A DNA stretch of 52,262 bases from positions 1 through 52,262 of the forward strand of contig CALXRL010000010.1 in NCBI GenBank assembly GCA_944390735.1, in the 5' to 3' direction. Shown here one piece after another: positions 1 to 8,395 of the stretch. The stretch is from an uncultured Victivallales bacterium (GTDB taxonomy: Bacteria > Verrucomicrobiota > Lentisphaeria > Victivallales > UBA1829). The notes under the pieces are model-generated. The model had not been told where the DNA came from. It worked only from the letters and a program-made list of their open reading frames with translations, and searched no databases. The position numbers were made by a program, and so were the translations under genes. The first letter of the stretch is position 1. Each line of letters opens with the position of its first letter.

Positions 1-153
1 GAAAACCTTTGGTTGGCCCCCTGGTCGACAGGTGTCGAAACACTCTCAGGAGCAAAAATTGAATTTTTGCGACGGGTGCAGGGCCTTCGGTCCTGCCGAG
101 GGGTGTTGGGGGCGAGAAGCCACCAACTAGAAACCCCCCGAAGCAGGATATAG
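1..153. repeat. possible interspersed hairpin-rich repeat or structured RNA fragment
   Basis: This stretch is packed with short inverted repeats. They are TCGACA-GG-TGTCGA at 25-38, a perfect 9-bp arm pair GCAAAAATT/AATTTTTGC around one base at 52-70, a 7-bp stem with a CTTCG loop at about 78-96, and a stem with one mismatch (GTTGGGGGC/GCCACCAAC) near 106-128. One frame stays open from the window edge to a TAG at 151-153, but its product is arginine-rich and resembles no family I know. Such a string of hairpins with incidental coding potential is typical of dispersed non-coding repeats. It could instead be part of an RNA gene running off the edge. It does not match RNase P, tmRNA or SRP RNA signatures that I can recall. 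Confidence 0.3.
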
Positions 154-194
154 AAAATCAGCTACCAACAGAAAAGCCTTCGAGGCGAACGTTC

Positions 195-1115
195 TCAGAC
201 GAGCACTTTTCCGATGATATCGTTCACAGAAGCGTAATGATGCCGGGAGAGATACTCTTCGATTCCGTGGAGTACCTTTATCGGGGACATGGGATCGGAG
301 AAGATTGCTGTTCCGACGGCGACGGCGGAAGCTCCTGCGAGGAGGAATTCGACGGCGTCCTCACCGGAGAAGATTCCGCCCATTCCGATGATCGGGATAT
401 TGACGGCTTTTGCGGTTTCGTAGACCATTTTAACAGCGACCGGTTTAACGGCCGGGCCGCTGAGTCCCCCTGTGACATTTGCGATTTTAGGGTGTCTTGT
501 TTCGATATCGATAGCCATTGCGGGGATGGTATTAATCATGGAGACGATATCGCTTCCGTTGTCAGCGGCGGCCTTGGCGAAATCGGGCATACTTTTGACG
601 TTGGGGCTGAGTTTGGTGATGAGGGGGAGTTTTGTTGCGGAGCGGACAGCGGCGACGACCTTTCCCATTGCCGTGGTATCGGAGCTGAACGAGATGCCCC
701 CCTCTTTGACGTTGGGGCAGGAGACATTGATTTCGAGAGCGGCGATGCCGTCGGAATCGGCGTCGAGGCGCTCTGCGACATATCGGTATTCATCGACGCT
801 TTTTCCCCAGATGTTCACGATGACGGTGGAGTGGGAGCGTTTCAGGTAGGGCATATAATGTTCGTCGTGGAGGAATTTATCGACGCCGGGTCCCTGGAGT
901 CCGATTGCATTAATCATGCCGGAAGTGACCTCTGCGACGCGAGGGGTCGGGTTTCCGTGCACGGGTTTTGCGGCGACGCCTTTGACGACGACGGCTCCGA
1001 GCAGGGAGGGAGCAAAGAATTCCTCATATTCGCTTCCGTATCCGAATGTTCCGGAGGCGGTCATGACGGGATTTTTCAGTTCAAGGGGACCCAGTTTGAC
1101 TTTCAGATCAGGCAT
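195..1115 (-). CDS. pyrD: dihydroorotate dehydrogenase, class 1B catalytic subunit
   Basis: It oxidises dihydroorotate to orotate in cytosolic pyrimidine synthesis. The protein has 306 residues and starts MPDLKVKLG. It shows a class 1 TIM-barrel pattern: an early TASGTFGYG segment, an INVSCPN motif whose Cys is the catalytic base of class 1B enzymes (class 1A also has Cys, class 2 has Ser), and a GGIFSGEDA phosphate/FMN-binding segment near the end. The frame is open 21 codons further upstream, but an AGGAGGT Shine-Dalgarno sequence lies 5-6 bases before the ATG at 1113-1115, so that start is preferred. It overlaps the end of pyrK by 8 bases. Partnership with pyrK implies the NAD-linked PyrDK heterotetramer. 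A short GCCT-CGA-AGGC hairpin followed by TTTTCT on the minus strand near 175-186 could be a weak terminator. Confidence 0.95.
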   Translation of the reverse strand: MPDLKVKLGPLELKNPVMTASGTFGYGSEYEEFFAPSLLGAVVVKGVAAKPVHGNPTPRVAEVTSGMINAIGLQGPGVDKFLHDEHYMPYLKRSHSTVIVNIWGKSVDEYRYVAERLDADSDGIAALEINVSCPNVKEGGISFSSDTTAMGKVVAAVRSATKLPLITKLSPNVKSMPDFAKAAADNGSDIVSMINTIPAMAIDIETRHPKIANVTGGLSGPAVKPVAVKMVYETAKAVNIPIIGMGGIFSGEDAVEFLLAGASAVAVGTAIFSDPMSPIKVLHGIEEYLSRHHYASVNDIIGKVLV

Positions 1116-1893
1116 AGTACACCTCCTCGGCGGAATAGACGGGACCTTCTTTGCAGGTACGGGAATATCTCCATCCATCAGGGGAGGAGCTGTCCTTCAT
1201 TTTCACCACGCATGCGAAACAGGCTCCGACGCCGCAGCACATATGCTGATCGAGGCTCAGGAGACAGCGGACGCGGCGTTCGACGCACATTTTTCCGAGC
1301 GCCATCAGCATCGGAGTGGGGCCGCAGGCATAGACGACGGGAGTTTTTTCTGCTTCCGCGAGAGCCGGATCCAGCAGTTCGGTCACCATTCCTCTGTGTC
1401 CGAGGGAGCCGTCCTGCGTGGAGATGCGGACCTGGAAACCGGCCTTTTCATACTCCTCATAGAGAATGAGATCCGCCGTGGAACGCGCTCCGAGCAGGAG
1501 GAATCCTTTTCCGGGAGCCCGCAGAGCCAGCGGCAGAGTGGCGGCGGAGCCGTAGCCGCCTGCGACGAGAATCGGGGTTTCCTCCGCCGACGGCATGGGA
1601 TATCCGTTTCCCTGCGGTCCCATGATGTTGCAGGACACTCCCGGGGGGAGTTTGGCCAGCACCTCGGTTCCCGCGCCGACGACCTTGTAGGTCACGGTCA
1701 AGGTTCCCTGTTCCGGATCGTATCCGGAGATGCTGAACGGACGACGCAGAATGCGGTCCCGGAGCTCGGGAATCTGAATATGGACAAACTGTCCGGGAGA
1801 CGCTTTCGCTGCGATTTCCGGCGCCGAGAATACCATTCGGCGGTAAAGTCCTTTCAGACAGACATTCTCTAAAATTTTACATTCGGAAGTCAT
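1108..1893 (-). CDS. pyrK: dihydroorotate dehydrogenase electron transfer subunit
   Basis: It passes electrons from dihydroorotate via FMN, FAD and a [2Fe-2S] cluster to NAD+, as the partner of PyrD. The 261-residue product has the ferredoxin-reductase layout. An N-terminal FAD-binding barrel carries RRPFSISGYD, a central NAD-binding part has VAGGYGSAATLPLA and YACGPTPML, and a C-terminal cysteine cluster (CCGVGACFACVVK plus a later Cys in YSRTCKEGP) is the usual PyrK iron-sulfur ligand set. The reading frame is open 82 codons further upstream over the neighbouring gene. The start MTSECKIL at 1891-1893 fits because it follows a GGAGAAA motif and a minus-strand promoter at 1937-1965. Family length is about 260. 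Confidence 0.94.
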   Translation of the reverse strand: MTSECKILENVCLKGLYRRMVFSAPEIAAKASPGQFVHIQIPELRDRILRRPFSISGYDPEQGTLTVTYKVVGAGTEVLAKLPPGVSCNIMGPQGNGYPMPSAEETPILVAGGYGSAATLPLALRAPGKGFLLLGARSTADLILYEEYEKAGFQVRISTQDGSLGHRGMVTELLDPALAEAEKTPVVYACGPTPMLMALGKMCVERRVRCLLSLDQHMCCGVGACFACVVKMKDSSSPDGWRYSRTCKEGPVYSAEEVYYA

Positions 1894-1912
1894 TTCTGTC
1901 TTTCTCCAAAAT

Positions 1913-1941
1913 TTGCAATTGCGACAAAGATAAGGTATTAT
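1913..1941 (+). promoter_or_regulatory. promoter of the inositol-phosphatase/priA genes
   Basis: TTGCAA (1913-1918), a 17-base spacer, then TATTAT (1936-1941). Start of transcription would be near 1948, about 37 bases before the ATG at 1985. The -10 lies within GGTATTATACC, whose other strand serves the pyrKD promoter. Confidence 0.6.
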
Positions 1942-1965
1942 ACCGCAACATCCGCGAATAGACAA
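1937..1965 (-). promoter_or_regulatory. promoter of pyrKD, divergent and overlapping
   Basis: Read on the minus strand: TTGTCT (1960-1965), 17 bases, TATAAT (1937-1942). It shares the palindrome GGTATTATACC (1934-1944) with the plus-strand promoter, so the two -10 elements occupy almost the same base pairs and only one polymerase can open the site at a time. Confidence 0.65.
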
Positions 1966-1984
1966 ACTCACAGGAGCGATTTCA

Positions 1985-2758
1985 ATGCTGAATTTTATGG
2001 AAAATCTTGCCCGGGAGGCCGGAACCATGGCGCTGGAACAGAGAAAACACCTCTCCTCGGCCGGTCTCCATTTCAAAAACGAAAGGGATCTTGTGACGGA
2101 TGTGGACCGCCAGGTCGAAAATTTCATAAAAACGAACATTTCCCGTCAGTTTCCCGACCATGCGATTCTGGCCGAAGAATCCGGCATCTCGCAGGAGCGC
2201 GGGAGTGAATACCTCTGGGTGATTGATCCGATCGACGGCACGACCTCCTTTGTGCACGACATGCCGTTTTATTCCGTCTCCATCGCCCTCCGCCGGAACG
2301 GACGGCCGTATGCGGGGGTGGTTTATGCGCCGCGTCTCGACGAGCTTTACCGTGCGGAGCTGGGCAAAGGAGCCACGCTGAACGGACGGCCGATTCATGT
2401 CTCCGCGCGGGACAAGCTGGTCAACTGTCTTGCGGAGACCGGATTCGCCTGTCTGCGGGCCGGACACCGGGAGAACAATCTCAAGCACTTCTGCCGGATC
2501 GCGCCGCAGGTCCGCGACATCCGCCGCGATGGATCAGCCGCGCTCGACATGGCCTTTGTCGCCGCCGGACGAGTCGACTTCTTCTGGGAAATGCTTCTTC
2601 AGCCCTACGACATCGCCGCGGGGGAAATCATTGTTCTGGAAGCCGGCGGAAGAGTCACCGATTTCCAGGGCGGGAACGAATATCCGGACCGACGCGGCAT
2701 TGTCGTCTCCAACGGAGTCATTCACGACCGCGTGCTGGAAGAACTGGCGCTGGACTGA
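1985..2758 (+). CDS. inositol-1-monophosphatase family protein (SuhB/HisN-like)
   Basis: Probable Mg-dependent cytosolic phosphatase of the inositol monophosphatase superfamily; the substrate could be inositol phosphate, histidinol phosphate or another sugar phosphate. In the 257-residue product the metal ligands are visible: LAEES at 62-66 and DPIDGTTSF at 81-89. The C-terminal motif, normally W-D-x-A-A-G, reads YDIAAG at 208-213, so the metal-binding Asp is kept while the Trp is Tyr. Length is normal for the family. The ATG at 1985 follows a CAGGAG motif with good spacing. priA starts 3 bases after the stop, so the two are probably cotranscribed from the promoter at 1913-1941. Confidence 0.9.
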   Translation: MLNFMENLAREAGTMALEQRKHLSSAGLHFKNERDLVTDVDRQVENFIKTNISRQFPDHAILAEESGISQERGSEYLWVIDPIDGTTSFVHDMPFYSVSIALRRNGRPYAGVVYAPRLDELYRAELGKGATLNGRPIHVSARDKLVNCLAETGFACLRAGHRENNLKHFCRIAPQVRDIRRDGSAALDMAFVAAGRVDFFWEMLLQPYDIAAGEIIVLEAGGRVTDFQGGNEYPDRRGIVVSNGVIHDRVLEELALD

Positions 2759-2761
2759 ATC

Positions 2762-4987
2762 ATGGCCGGAACGATTGCCAGAGTCACGGTCAATCTGTCG
2801 CTGGACCGTCTGTTTGACTACACCATTCCCCCTGCCCTGCTCGACAGGATCCGGCCGGGAATCAAGGTCAATGTGCCGTTCGGCAAGGGAGCGGCACTCC
2901 GGCCGGCCTATGTGATGGAGATCACCGACCGCTCCTCCTGCACGGACTTGAAGGAGATCGACTCTCTTTGCGAAGGAGCTCCCGCCATTCCCGATTCCCT
3001 GCTGAAACTGGCGGAATGGATGGCGCTTTACTACTGCTGTCCGCGCGAGCTTGCCATCCGGAATCTTCTGCCCGGAGCGATTCGCAACGGCCGGGTCAAA
3101 CCGAGGATGCGTCCCCACTGCCGCATCGAAGACAAACTCAAGGCGGCCGAATATATCGAGACGCTCGGATCGCGTTCAAAAGCCCGTGCCGCCATCATCA
3201 AAACGCTGATTCTCGAACACGAACTGCCGCAGGACATTCTTCTGGTCAAGGCGGGGGCCGGAAAATCGGCGCTGGACGCTCTGGTGAAGGAGGGACTTGT
3301 GATCCGCGAACAGCAGCAGGACGACCGCGATCCCTTCAAAGGCGCCGTTGTCCTGCGGACCAGCGCAAGACCTCCGACGCCGGAACAGGCCGAGGCGCTG
3401 AAACTCATTTTCGATGTCATGGAACACCGGGAACAACGGCATGTGGTTCTGCTGCACGGCGTGACCTGTTCGGGCAAAACGGAGGTCTATCTTCAGGCGA
3501 TAGCCAAAGCCATTGAATCCGGAGGGGAAGCGATTGTGCTGGTTCCGGAAATCTCCCTGACCCCGCAGACCGTGGAGCGCTTCCGCGCCCGTTTCGGAGA
3601 TATGGTCAGCGTGCTCCACAGCGGACTCTCCGACGGGGAACGGCGCGACGAATGGATGAAGGTGCATTCCGGACGGGTCAAAATTGCCGTCGGCGCCCGA
3701 TCGGCGCTCTTTGCTCCGTTCACGAATCTGAAGCTGATCGTGGTCGACGAGGAACATGAGCAGTCCTACAAGCAGTCGGAAGCGCCGCGCTACAATGCGC
3801 GCGATGTTGCCGTCATGCGGGGACGACTGGAGCATGCGGCGGTCATTCTGGGTTCCGCCACCCCCTCACTGGAGTCCCATTACAACGCGCAGACGGGGAA
3901 ATACGCGTACGCCCGGATGCTGAAACGCTGCGACCCCTCCATCGTCCTGCCGGACGTGCGGATCATCGACATGCGGTGCGAGGAGAGCGACGAAGGCAAA
4001 CTGCCGTTTCTCTCCAAAGCGCTTGTCCAGAGCGTCCGGGACCGGATCGCGGCGGGCGAACAGAGCATTCTTTTTCTGAACCGTCGCGGATTCGCCAGAC
4101 AGATGGTCTGTGACGAATGCGGATTTGTCGCCACCTGTCCCGACTGTTCGGTGGCATACACCTATCACCGGAAATCGCAGATTCTCTCGTGTCATCTCTG
4201 CGGGGCGATGATAGCGGCCTATCAGAAATGTCCCTCCTGCGGGACGGAGAAGATCCGGTATTCCGGCGCGGGCACCGAACGGATCGAAAGCATTGCCGCC
4301 GCCGCATTCAAAGGCGCGCGGATCGCCCGCATGGATTCCGACTCCATGACGCGCCCGAGTCTCTATGAGGAGATTCTCGGAAAGTTCCGGCGCGGCGAAA
4401 TCGACATTCTCATCGGCACGCAGATGATCGCCAAGGGACTTGATTTTCCGAATGTGACGTTTGTGGGCGTCATCAATGCGGACATGGGTCTTTTTCTTCC
4501 GGACTTCCGCGCCTCGGAACGCACGTTCCAGCTTCTGACCCAGGTTGCCGGGCGCGCCGGACGCGGCGAGCACCGCGGCGAAGTGCTGATCCAGACCTGC
4601 AATCCCTTCAATCCGGCGATCATCGCCGCCGCCGATCACGACTGCGACGCCTTCTACGCCGAGGAGCTCCCCGTGCGCGAAGAACTTCATTTTCCTCCCT
4701 ACGGTCACATGCTGACCCTTCACTTTTCCGGCGAAAACGAAGAACGCATTCAGCGCTACGCCGCGGAGCTCATGACGAAGCTCCAGCCGTATCTGGACGC
4801 GGAAACCATCGTATCCGATCCCGTTCCCGCGCCGATCGAACGCATCAAGGGCCGTTTCCGCTACATGGCGGCGTTCCGGGGCGGAAAACTCGGGAAACTC
4901 AAACAGTTTCTGCGCGCCGAAACCTGCTGGAACCAGCCCCGCGGCCTTCAGGTCTATCTGGATGTGGATCCCGTGTCCATGCTGTGA
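2762..4987 (+). CDS. priA: primosomal protein N', replication restart helicase
   Basis: PriA is a superfamily 2 3'-5' helicase that recognises stalled forks and reloads the replicative helicase. The 741-residue product has the full layout: an N-terminal fork-binding domain, Walker A GVTCSGKT at 233-240, DEEH at 329-332, then a cysteine-rich zinc region around 450-495 (CDECG, CPDC, CHLCG, CPSCG), followed by helicase motifs GTQMIAKGLDFP and QVAGRAGRG. Most PriA proteins have Gly where this one has Cys in the P-loop (GVTGSGKT is usual). There is little Shine-Dalgarno signal before the ATG, consistent with translational coupling to the phosphatase gene 3 bases upstream. No clear terminator follows before the next regulatory region. 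Confidence 0.96.
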   Translation: MAGTIARVTVNLSLDRLFDYTIPPALLDRIRPGIKVNVPFGKGAALRPAYVMEITDRSSCTDLKEIDSLCEGAPAIPDSLLKLAEWMALYYCCPRELAIRNLLPGAIRNGRVKPRMRPHCRIEDKLKAAEYIETLGSRSKARAAIIKTLILEHELPQDILLVKAGAGKSALDALVKEGLVIREQQQDDRDPFKGAVVLRTSARPPTPEQAEALKLIFDVMEHREQRHVVLLHGVTCSGKTEVYLQAIAKAIESGGEAIVLVPEISLTPQTVERFRARFGDMVSVLHSGLSDGERRDEWMKVHSGRVKIAVGARSALFAPFTNLKLIVVDEEHEQSYKQSEAPRYNARDVAVMRGRLEHAAVILGSATPSLESHYNAQTGKYAYARMLKRCDPSIVLPDVRIIDMRCEESDEGKLPFLSKALVQSVRDRIAAGEQSILFLNRRGFARQMVCDECGFVATCPDCSVAYTYHRKSQILSCHLCGAMIAAYQKCPSCGTEKIRYSGAGTERIESIAAAAFKGARIARMDSDSMTRPSLYEEILGKFRRGEIDILIGTQMIAKGLDFPNVTFVGVINADMGLFLPDFRASERTFQLLTQVAGRAGRGEHRGEVLIQTCNPFNPAIIAAADHDCDAFYAEELPVREELHFPPYGHMLTLHFSGENEERIQRYAAELMTKLQPYLDAETIVSDPVPAPIERIKGRFRYMAAFRGGKLGKLKQFLRAETCWNQPRGLQVYLDVDPVSML

Positions 4988-4999
4988 GAAAAAGACCGT

Positions 5000-5038
5000 T
5001 TTACAATGTTTTTACAATCGTTTTACATTGGTTTGACA
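5000..5038 (+). promoter_or_regulatory. four 11-bp-phased TTTACA-like repeats (response-regulator box candidate)
   Basis: TTTACA at 5000-5005, 5011-5016 and 5022-5027, then TTGACA at 5033-5038: four hexamers at an exact 11-bp period, all on one face of the helix, with the last one serving as the -35 element. OmpR/PhoB-family regulators bind tandem repeats of about this period, and the Bacillus PhoP box (repeats of TTAACA type) is the closest known analogue. The operon downstream encodes an OmpR/PhoB-type regulator, so autoregulation is the simplest idea. Confidence 0.65.
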
Positions 5039-5063
5039 ACAATCCCCGATTCTGAAGTATAAT
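5033..5063 (+). promoter_or_regulatory. promoter of the VWA/kinase/regulator operon
   Basis: TTGACA (5033-5038) and TATAAT (5058-5063) are both perfect, but the spacer is 19 bases instead of 17. A long spacer is common in promoters that need an activator, which fits the phased repeats just upstream. The ATG is at 5096 behind AGAAAGGGA. Confidence 0.7.
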
Positions 5064-5095
5064 ATTCTCAAACCAACCAGAGAAAGGGACATGCC

Positions 5096-6460
5096 ATGAA
5101 ACACAAACCAGGAATCCTCTCCGCCGGATTCGCTCTCGCGCTTCTGCTTGGCACAGGCGCACAGGCGAACGCAAACGCCACGACCGTAACACTCCGCGCC
5201 GAGCCGGAAAAAAACATTCTGCTCTCGGGAATCGGTCAGGACGCCATGATCAAAATCTCGATTGAGACCTCCGCTGCCGCAAACGAACAGAAAAGCCGGG
5301 TAAACCTCTGCATTGCACTCGACCGCTCAGGCTCCATGCACGGAATGAACAAAATTCAGAATGCGCGGGCGGCGGCAGTGGCGGCGCTCAACATGCTCGG
5401 AGAAAACGACCGGTTCTCGCTGGTGACGTATGACAGCCGGGCGCGGGTGCTGATCCCCTCGACCCGCGTCACGGATGCGAACCGCCGGGAGCTGACCGAA
5501 AAGATCAACGCGGTAACGCTGGGCGGTTCGACCGCACTGTTCGCCGGAGTCTCGCTTGCAGCAAATGAAATCGCAAAATGCAGAGAAGCCGGATTCGTCA
5601 ACCGGATCGTCCTGCTTTCGGACGGACAGGCGAATGTGGGGCCCTCCTCCGCGCAGGAACTCGGAAGACTCGGACGGGGACTGGTCAAGGAAGGCGTTTC
5701 CGTCAGCACGGTCGGCGTCGGCAGCGACTACAACGAAAACCTGATGACCGCCCTCGCCCAGAACTCCGACGGCAACTTCTATTTTGTCGAAAACAGCCGC
5801 GATCTCTCCCTGATCTTTGAAAAGGAACTCGGAAGCGCTCTTGCGGTCGCGGCGAAAGATGTCCGTCTCCGGATCGTCTGTCCTCCGGGAATCACGCCGA
5901 AAGGGATTCTCGGACACGAATGCCGCATTCACGGTCAGGAGATTGAGCTTGATTTCAACCAGATCTACGCGGGACACTCCAAAGTGCTGATCCTCCAGGT
6001 CGGGCTCCCCGCGGCGGAAAACGGCACGGAAAAAACCATCGCCTCCGTCAAAATGGACTATCTGGACAACGCTCTGAAGAAAGAATTCTCGGAAAACAGA
6101 AGCGTCCACCTGGCGTTTGCCTCCGATCAGAGCAAAGTCAAAGGCAGTCTGAACAAGGCGGTCAGCGCCGATGTCGCACTTCAGCAGAGTGCTCTCCTGC
6201 GCGAACAGGCGCTTGCGGAAGCGGATAAAGGCAACTTCTCTTCCAGCCGGAAAATCATGGAGTCCGCCGGCACTCTTCTCCGGAAGAACGCAGCAATCAC
6301 CAACGCGCCCGCCGTGCAGAAAGAAGCGGACATCGCCGCTGAAGAAATCAGAAAACTCGAAAAAGCCAAATCCGCACCCTCCAGTTACAGCCGAGTCCGC
6401 AAGGAAATCATCGGCAACAGCTTCCAGATCAGAAACAGTCAGTTGTTCAAACAGAAATGA
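5096..6460 (+). CDS. exported von Willebrand factor A domain protein
   Basis: The 454-residue protein begins with a signal peptide (MKHKP, a hydrophobic stretch to about 20, then AQANA as a likely cleavage region). A VWA domain covers roughly 68-245 with an intact metal-ion-dependent adhesion site: DRSGS at 76-80, a Thr in GGSTALF near 146, and Asp in LLSDGQ near 176. The C-terminal half is a beta-rich part followed by a helical, charged region. VWA domains mediate metal-dependent protein contacts; the family is like the YfbK/calcium-activated-channel-type VWA proteins, but a specific partner cannot be read off. It is first in an operon with a sensor kinase (gap 36 bases) and a response regulator, so it may feed a signal to the kinase. 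That link is inference. Confidence 0.85.
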   Translation: MKHKPGILSAGFALALLLGTGAQANANATTVTLRAEPEKNILLSGIGQDAMIKISIETSAAANEQKSRVNLCIALDRSGSMHGMNKIQNARAAAVAALNMLGENDRFSLVTYDSRARVLIPSTRVTDANRRELTEKINAVTLGGSTALFAGVSLAANEIAKCREAGFVNRIVLLSDGQANVGPSSAQELGRLGRGLVKEGVSVSTVGVGSDYNENLMTALAQNSDGNFYFVENSRDLSLIFEKELGSALAVAAKDVRLRIVCPPGITPKGILGHECRIHGQEIELDFNQIYAGHSKVLILQVGLPAAENGTEKTIASVKMDYLDNALKKEFSENRSVHLAFASDQSKVKGSLNKAVSADVALQQSALLREQALAEADKGNFSSSRKIMESAGTLLRKNAAITNAPAVQKEADIAAEEIRKLEKAKSAPSSYSRVRKEIIGNSFQIRNSQLFKQK

Positions 6461-6496
6461 TTGAAAAAACGGAACAGAAGAGTATAGTAGCTCCTC

Positions 6497-8395
6497 ATGA
6501 AATGGAAACTGGAACATACAATTCTGCTTCTCTTCCTCTGCGCCGGGACGGCAGCCGCCGTCCTCGGCGTTTTCGCGTTCCGTCTGGCGCGCCATGAGGA
6601 GGAGTTTCAGAAACAGCAGATGGCGAATCTGCTCCGCAGCGAATGCAAAGTCTTTGCGGAGCGCTGCCGTGACACGCTGGAATCCATCAAAAGGGAGCTG
6701 ATCCGGAAAGCCGCCGGAACCGGACCGGAGATCCGGGCGATCGACCGCGCCGTCCGGACCGAACCGCTCTTTGCCGAAGGCTTCTTCACCACAGCCGACG
6801 GGCTCCTCCGTTATCCGGCCCCCGACTCCGCATTCGCACGCCGCTATGAGGAACTTTTCACCGGAATGATCAGCGCGCGCCATGCGGAATCTGAACTGTT
6901 CGCCAACATTGTCGTGCCGGCGGACCGCGCGGCGTATCTCTCGTCGCGGACACTCGCAAAACGCGACGATTCCAGCCGCATCCTGCCGATCCTCCCCGCA
7001 TCTCCGCTCAAACGGAAAACCGCGCCTGGAAAATCTGCCGGGAAAACACCGGAACGTCCGGAAGGATCCGCCGTTCGTCCAAATGCCGCTTTCCGGAAAA
7101 GCCTCCCCGCCCCTGCCGCACTGAAACAGATGCAGGCACAGCGGCAATCCACCCTGAACGAAATTGCGGCGGCGAAATCCCCGTCTGCCTCGGAAGCGAA
7201 CCGCTCCCCCGCCATGATCCGGCGCTTTGAAGCCATCATCCGCAACCGGAACTCCGGCTACATTCCGTGGTACAACGGGAACCGCTTCACTCCGCTCGTC
7301 TGGGCAAGAAGCGGAACGGCATCCGGAGGAGCCGTCTGCGGATTCGAACTCGAAACAACCATGCTGCTTGCCAAGCTGATCCCTCTGTTTCCCGATCACC
7401 TGCCATCCTATTTCCGGATCGAATTTCTTGATGCGAAAGACAAGCTCATTCACTCCTCCGGAGGCGAACGGCAGGGAAATACGGAAGCCGCACTCATCAT
7501 GCCGTTCTCGGAACAGCTTCTGCCGAACTATCAGATCCGCGCGTATCTGCTGACGGATCATCTGCCGCGGAACTCTTTCCACTCGATTCTCTGGATGCAG
7601 CTAGCATCGCTCTGCCTGATTATCCTGCTTGCCGGGGGAATCGCCCTTTTTCTGATCCGGAAACAGGCGGGACTTGCGCGGCAGAAGACCCATTTTGTCT
7701 CGCAGGTTTCCCACGAGCTCAAGACGCCGCTGACCAGCATCCGCATGTATTCGGAGCTTCTGAAGGATCACGTCTCCGCCCTGAGCGATGAGAAACGGAA
7801 GCGCTATCTGAATGTCATTCGGGAGGAGAGCGAACGGCTGACCCGTCTGGTGGACAACGTTCTCGACTTCGGCCGTCTGGAAACCAACCGCCGGAAATAC
7901 CATCCGCAGCCGCTTGATCTGACGGAGATTCTCCCGAAGGTCTGCACCAATGCGAACGATCTTCTCCGACGTTCGGGCATGGAGATCCGTCTGACGTTGC
8001 CGGACGGACCAATTCCGGTCTCGCTGGATCGCGACACCCTGACCCAGATTCTCCACAATCTCTTTGACAACGCATGCAAATACGCCGGCGCAGGGAAATA
8101 CATCGACGTCACCCTGTACCCCGATTCCATTCTGGTCCGGGACCACGGCCCCGGCATTCCCGCCAGTGCGCGAAACAAGATTTTCCGTCCGTTCTACCGG
8201 ATCGACAATTCCCTTTCAGCGGAAACCTCCGGCAGCGGACTTGGACTTGCCATCTCCCGCCGTCTCCTGCGCGACCAGGGCGGCGACCTCGTTCTTGAAC
8301 CGAACAACCACAGAGGCGCCGGATTCCGGATTCTTCTTCCCCCGAACCCGGCCGACCATGGAGCCGATCCCTTATGCCGCACCACAAAATCCTGA
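6497..8395 (+). CDS. membrane sensor histidine kinase (PhoR-like)
   Basis: 632 residues. One membrane segment lies near 8-27, a large periplasmic region follows, and a second membrane segment is at about 367-388. The cytoplasmic part has a HisKA domain with SHELKTP (phospho-His at 406) and a HATPase_c domain with DNACKYA, DHGPGIP, FRPFYR and SGSGLGLAI. No PAS or HAMP domain is obvious between the second membrane segment and HisKA. The periplasmic region has an unusual Pro/Ala/Lys/Arg-rich, probably disordered stretch at about 168-238. It follows the VWA gene by 36 bases and overlaps the regulator gene by 22 bases, so the three are one operon. The ligand is unknown. Confidence 0.93.
   Translation: MKWKLEHTILLLFLCAGTAAAVLGVFAFRLARHEEEFQKQQMANLLRSECKVFAERCRDTLESIKRELIRKAAGTGPEIRAIDRAVRTEPLFAEGFFTTADGLLRYPAPDSAFARRYEELFTGMISARHAESELFANIVVPADRAAYLSSRTLAKRDDSSRILPILPASPLKRKTAPGKSAGKTPERPEGSAVRPNAAFRKSLPAPAALKQMQAQRQSTLNEIAAAKSPSASEANRSPAMIRRFEAIIRNRNSGYIPWYNGNRFTPLVWARSGTASGGAVCGFELETTMLLAKLIPLFPDHLPSYFRIEFLDAKDKLIHSSGGERQGNTEAALIMPFSEQLLPNYQIRAYLLTDHLPRNSFHSILWMQLASLCLIILLAGGIALFLIRKQAGLARQKTHFVSQVSHELKTPLTSIRMYSELLKDHVSALSDEKRKRYLNVIREESERLTRLVDNVLDFGRLETNRRKYHPQPLDLTEILPKVCTNANDLLRRSGMEIRLTLPDGPIPVSLDRDTLTQILHNLFDNACKYAGAGKYIDVTLYPDSILVRDHGPGIPASARNKIFRPFYRIDNSLSAETSGSGLGLAISRRLLRDQGGDLVLEPNNHRGAGFRILLPPNPADHGADPLCRTTKS

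Noticed and set aside
5000..5038. CRISPR-like or simple tandem repeat interpretation of the TTTACA array
   Set aside because: Units are short, the spacing is exactly helical, and the last unit is a -35 element. A protein-binding array explains this better.
5327..7582. 751-codon minus-strand frame across the VWA and kinase genes
   Set aside because: The real genes on the plus strand have clear motifs; this frame has none.
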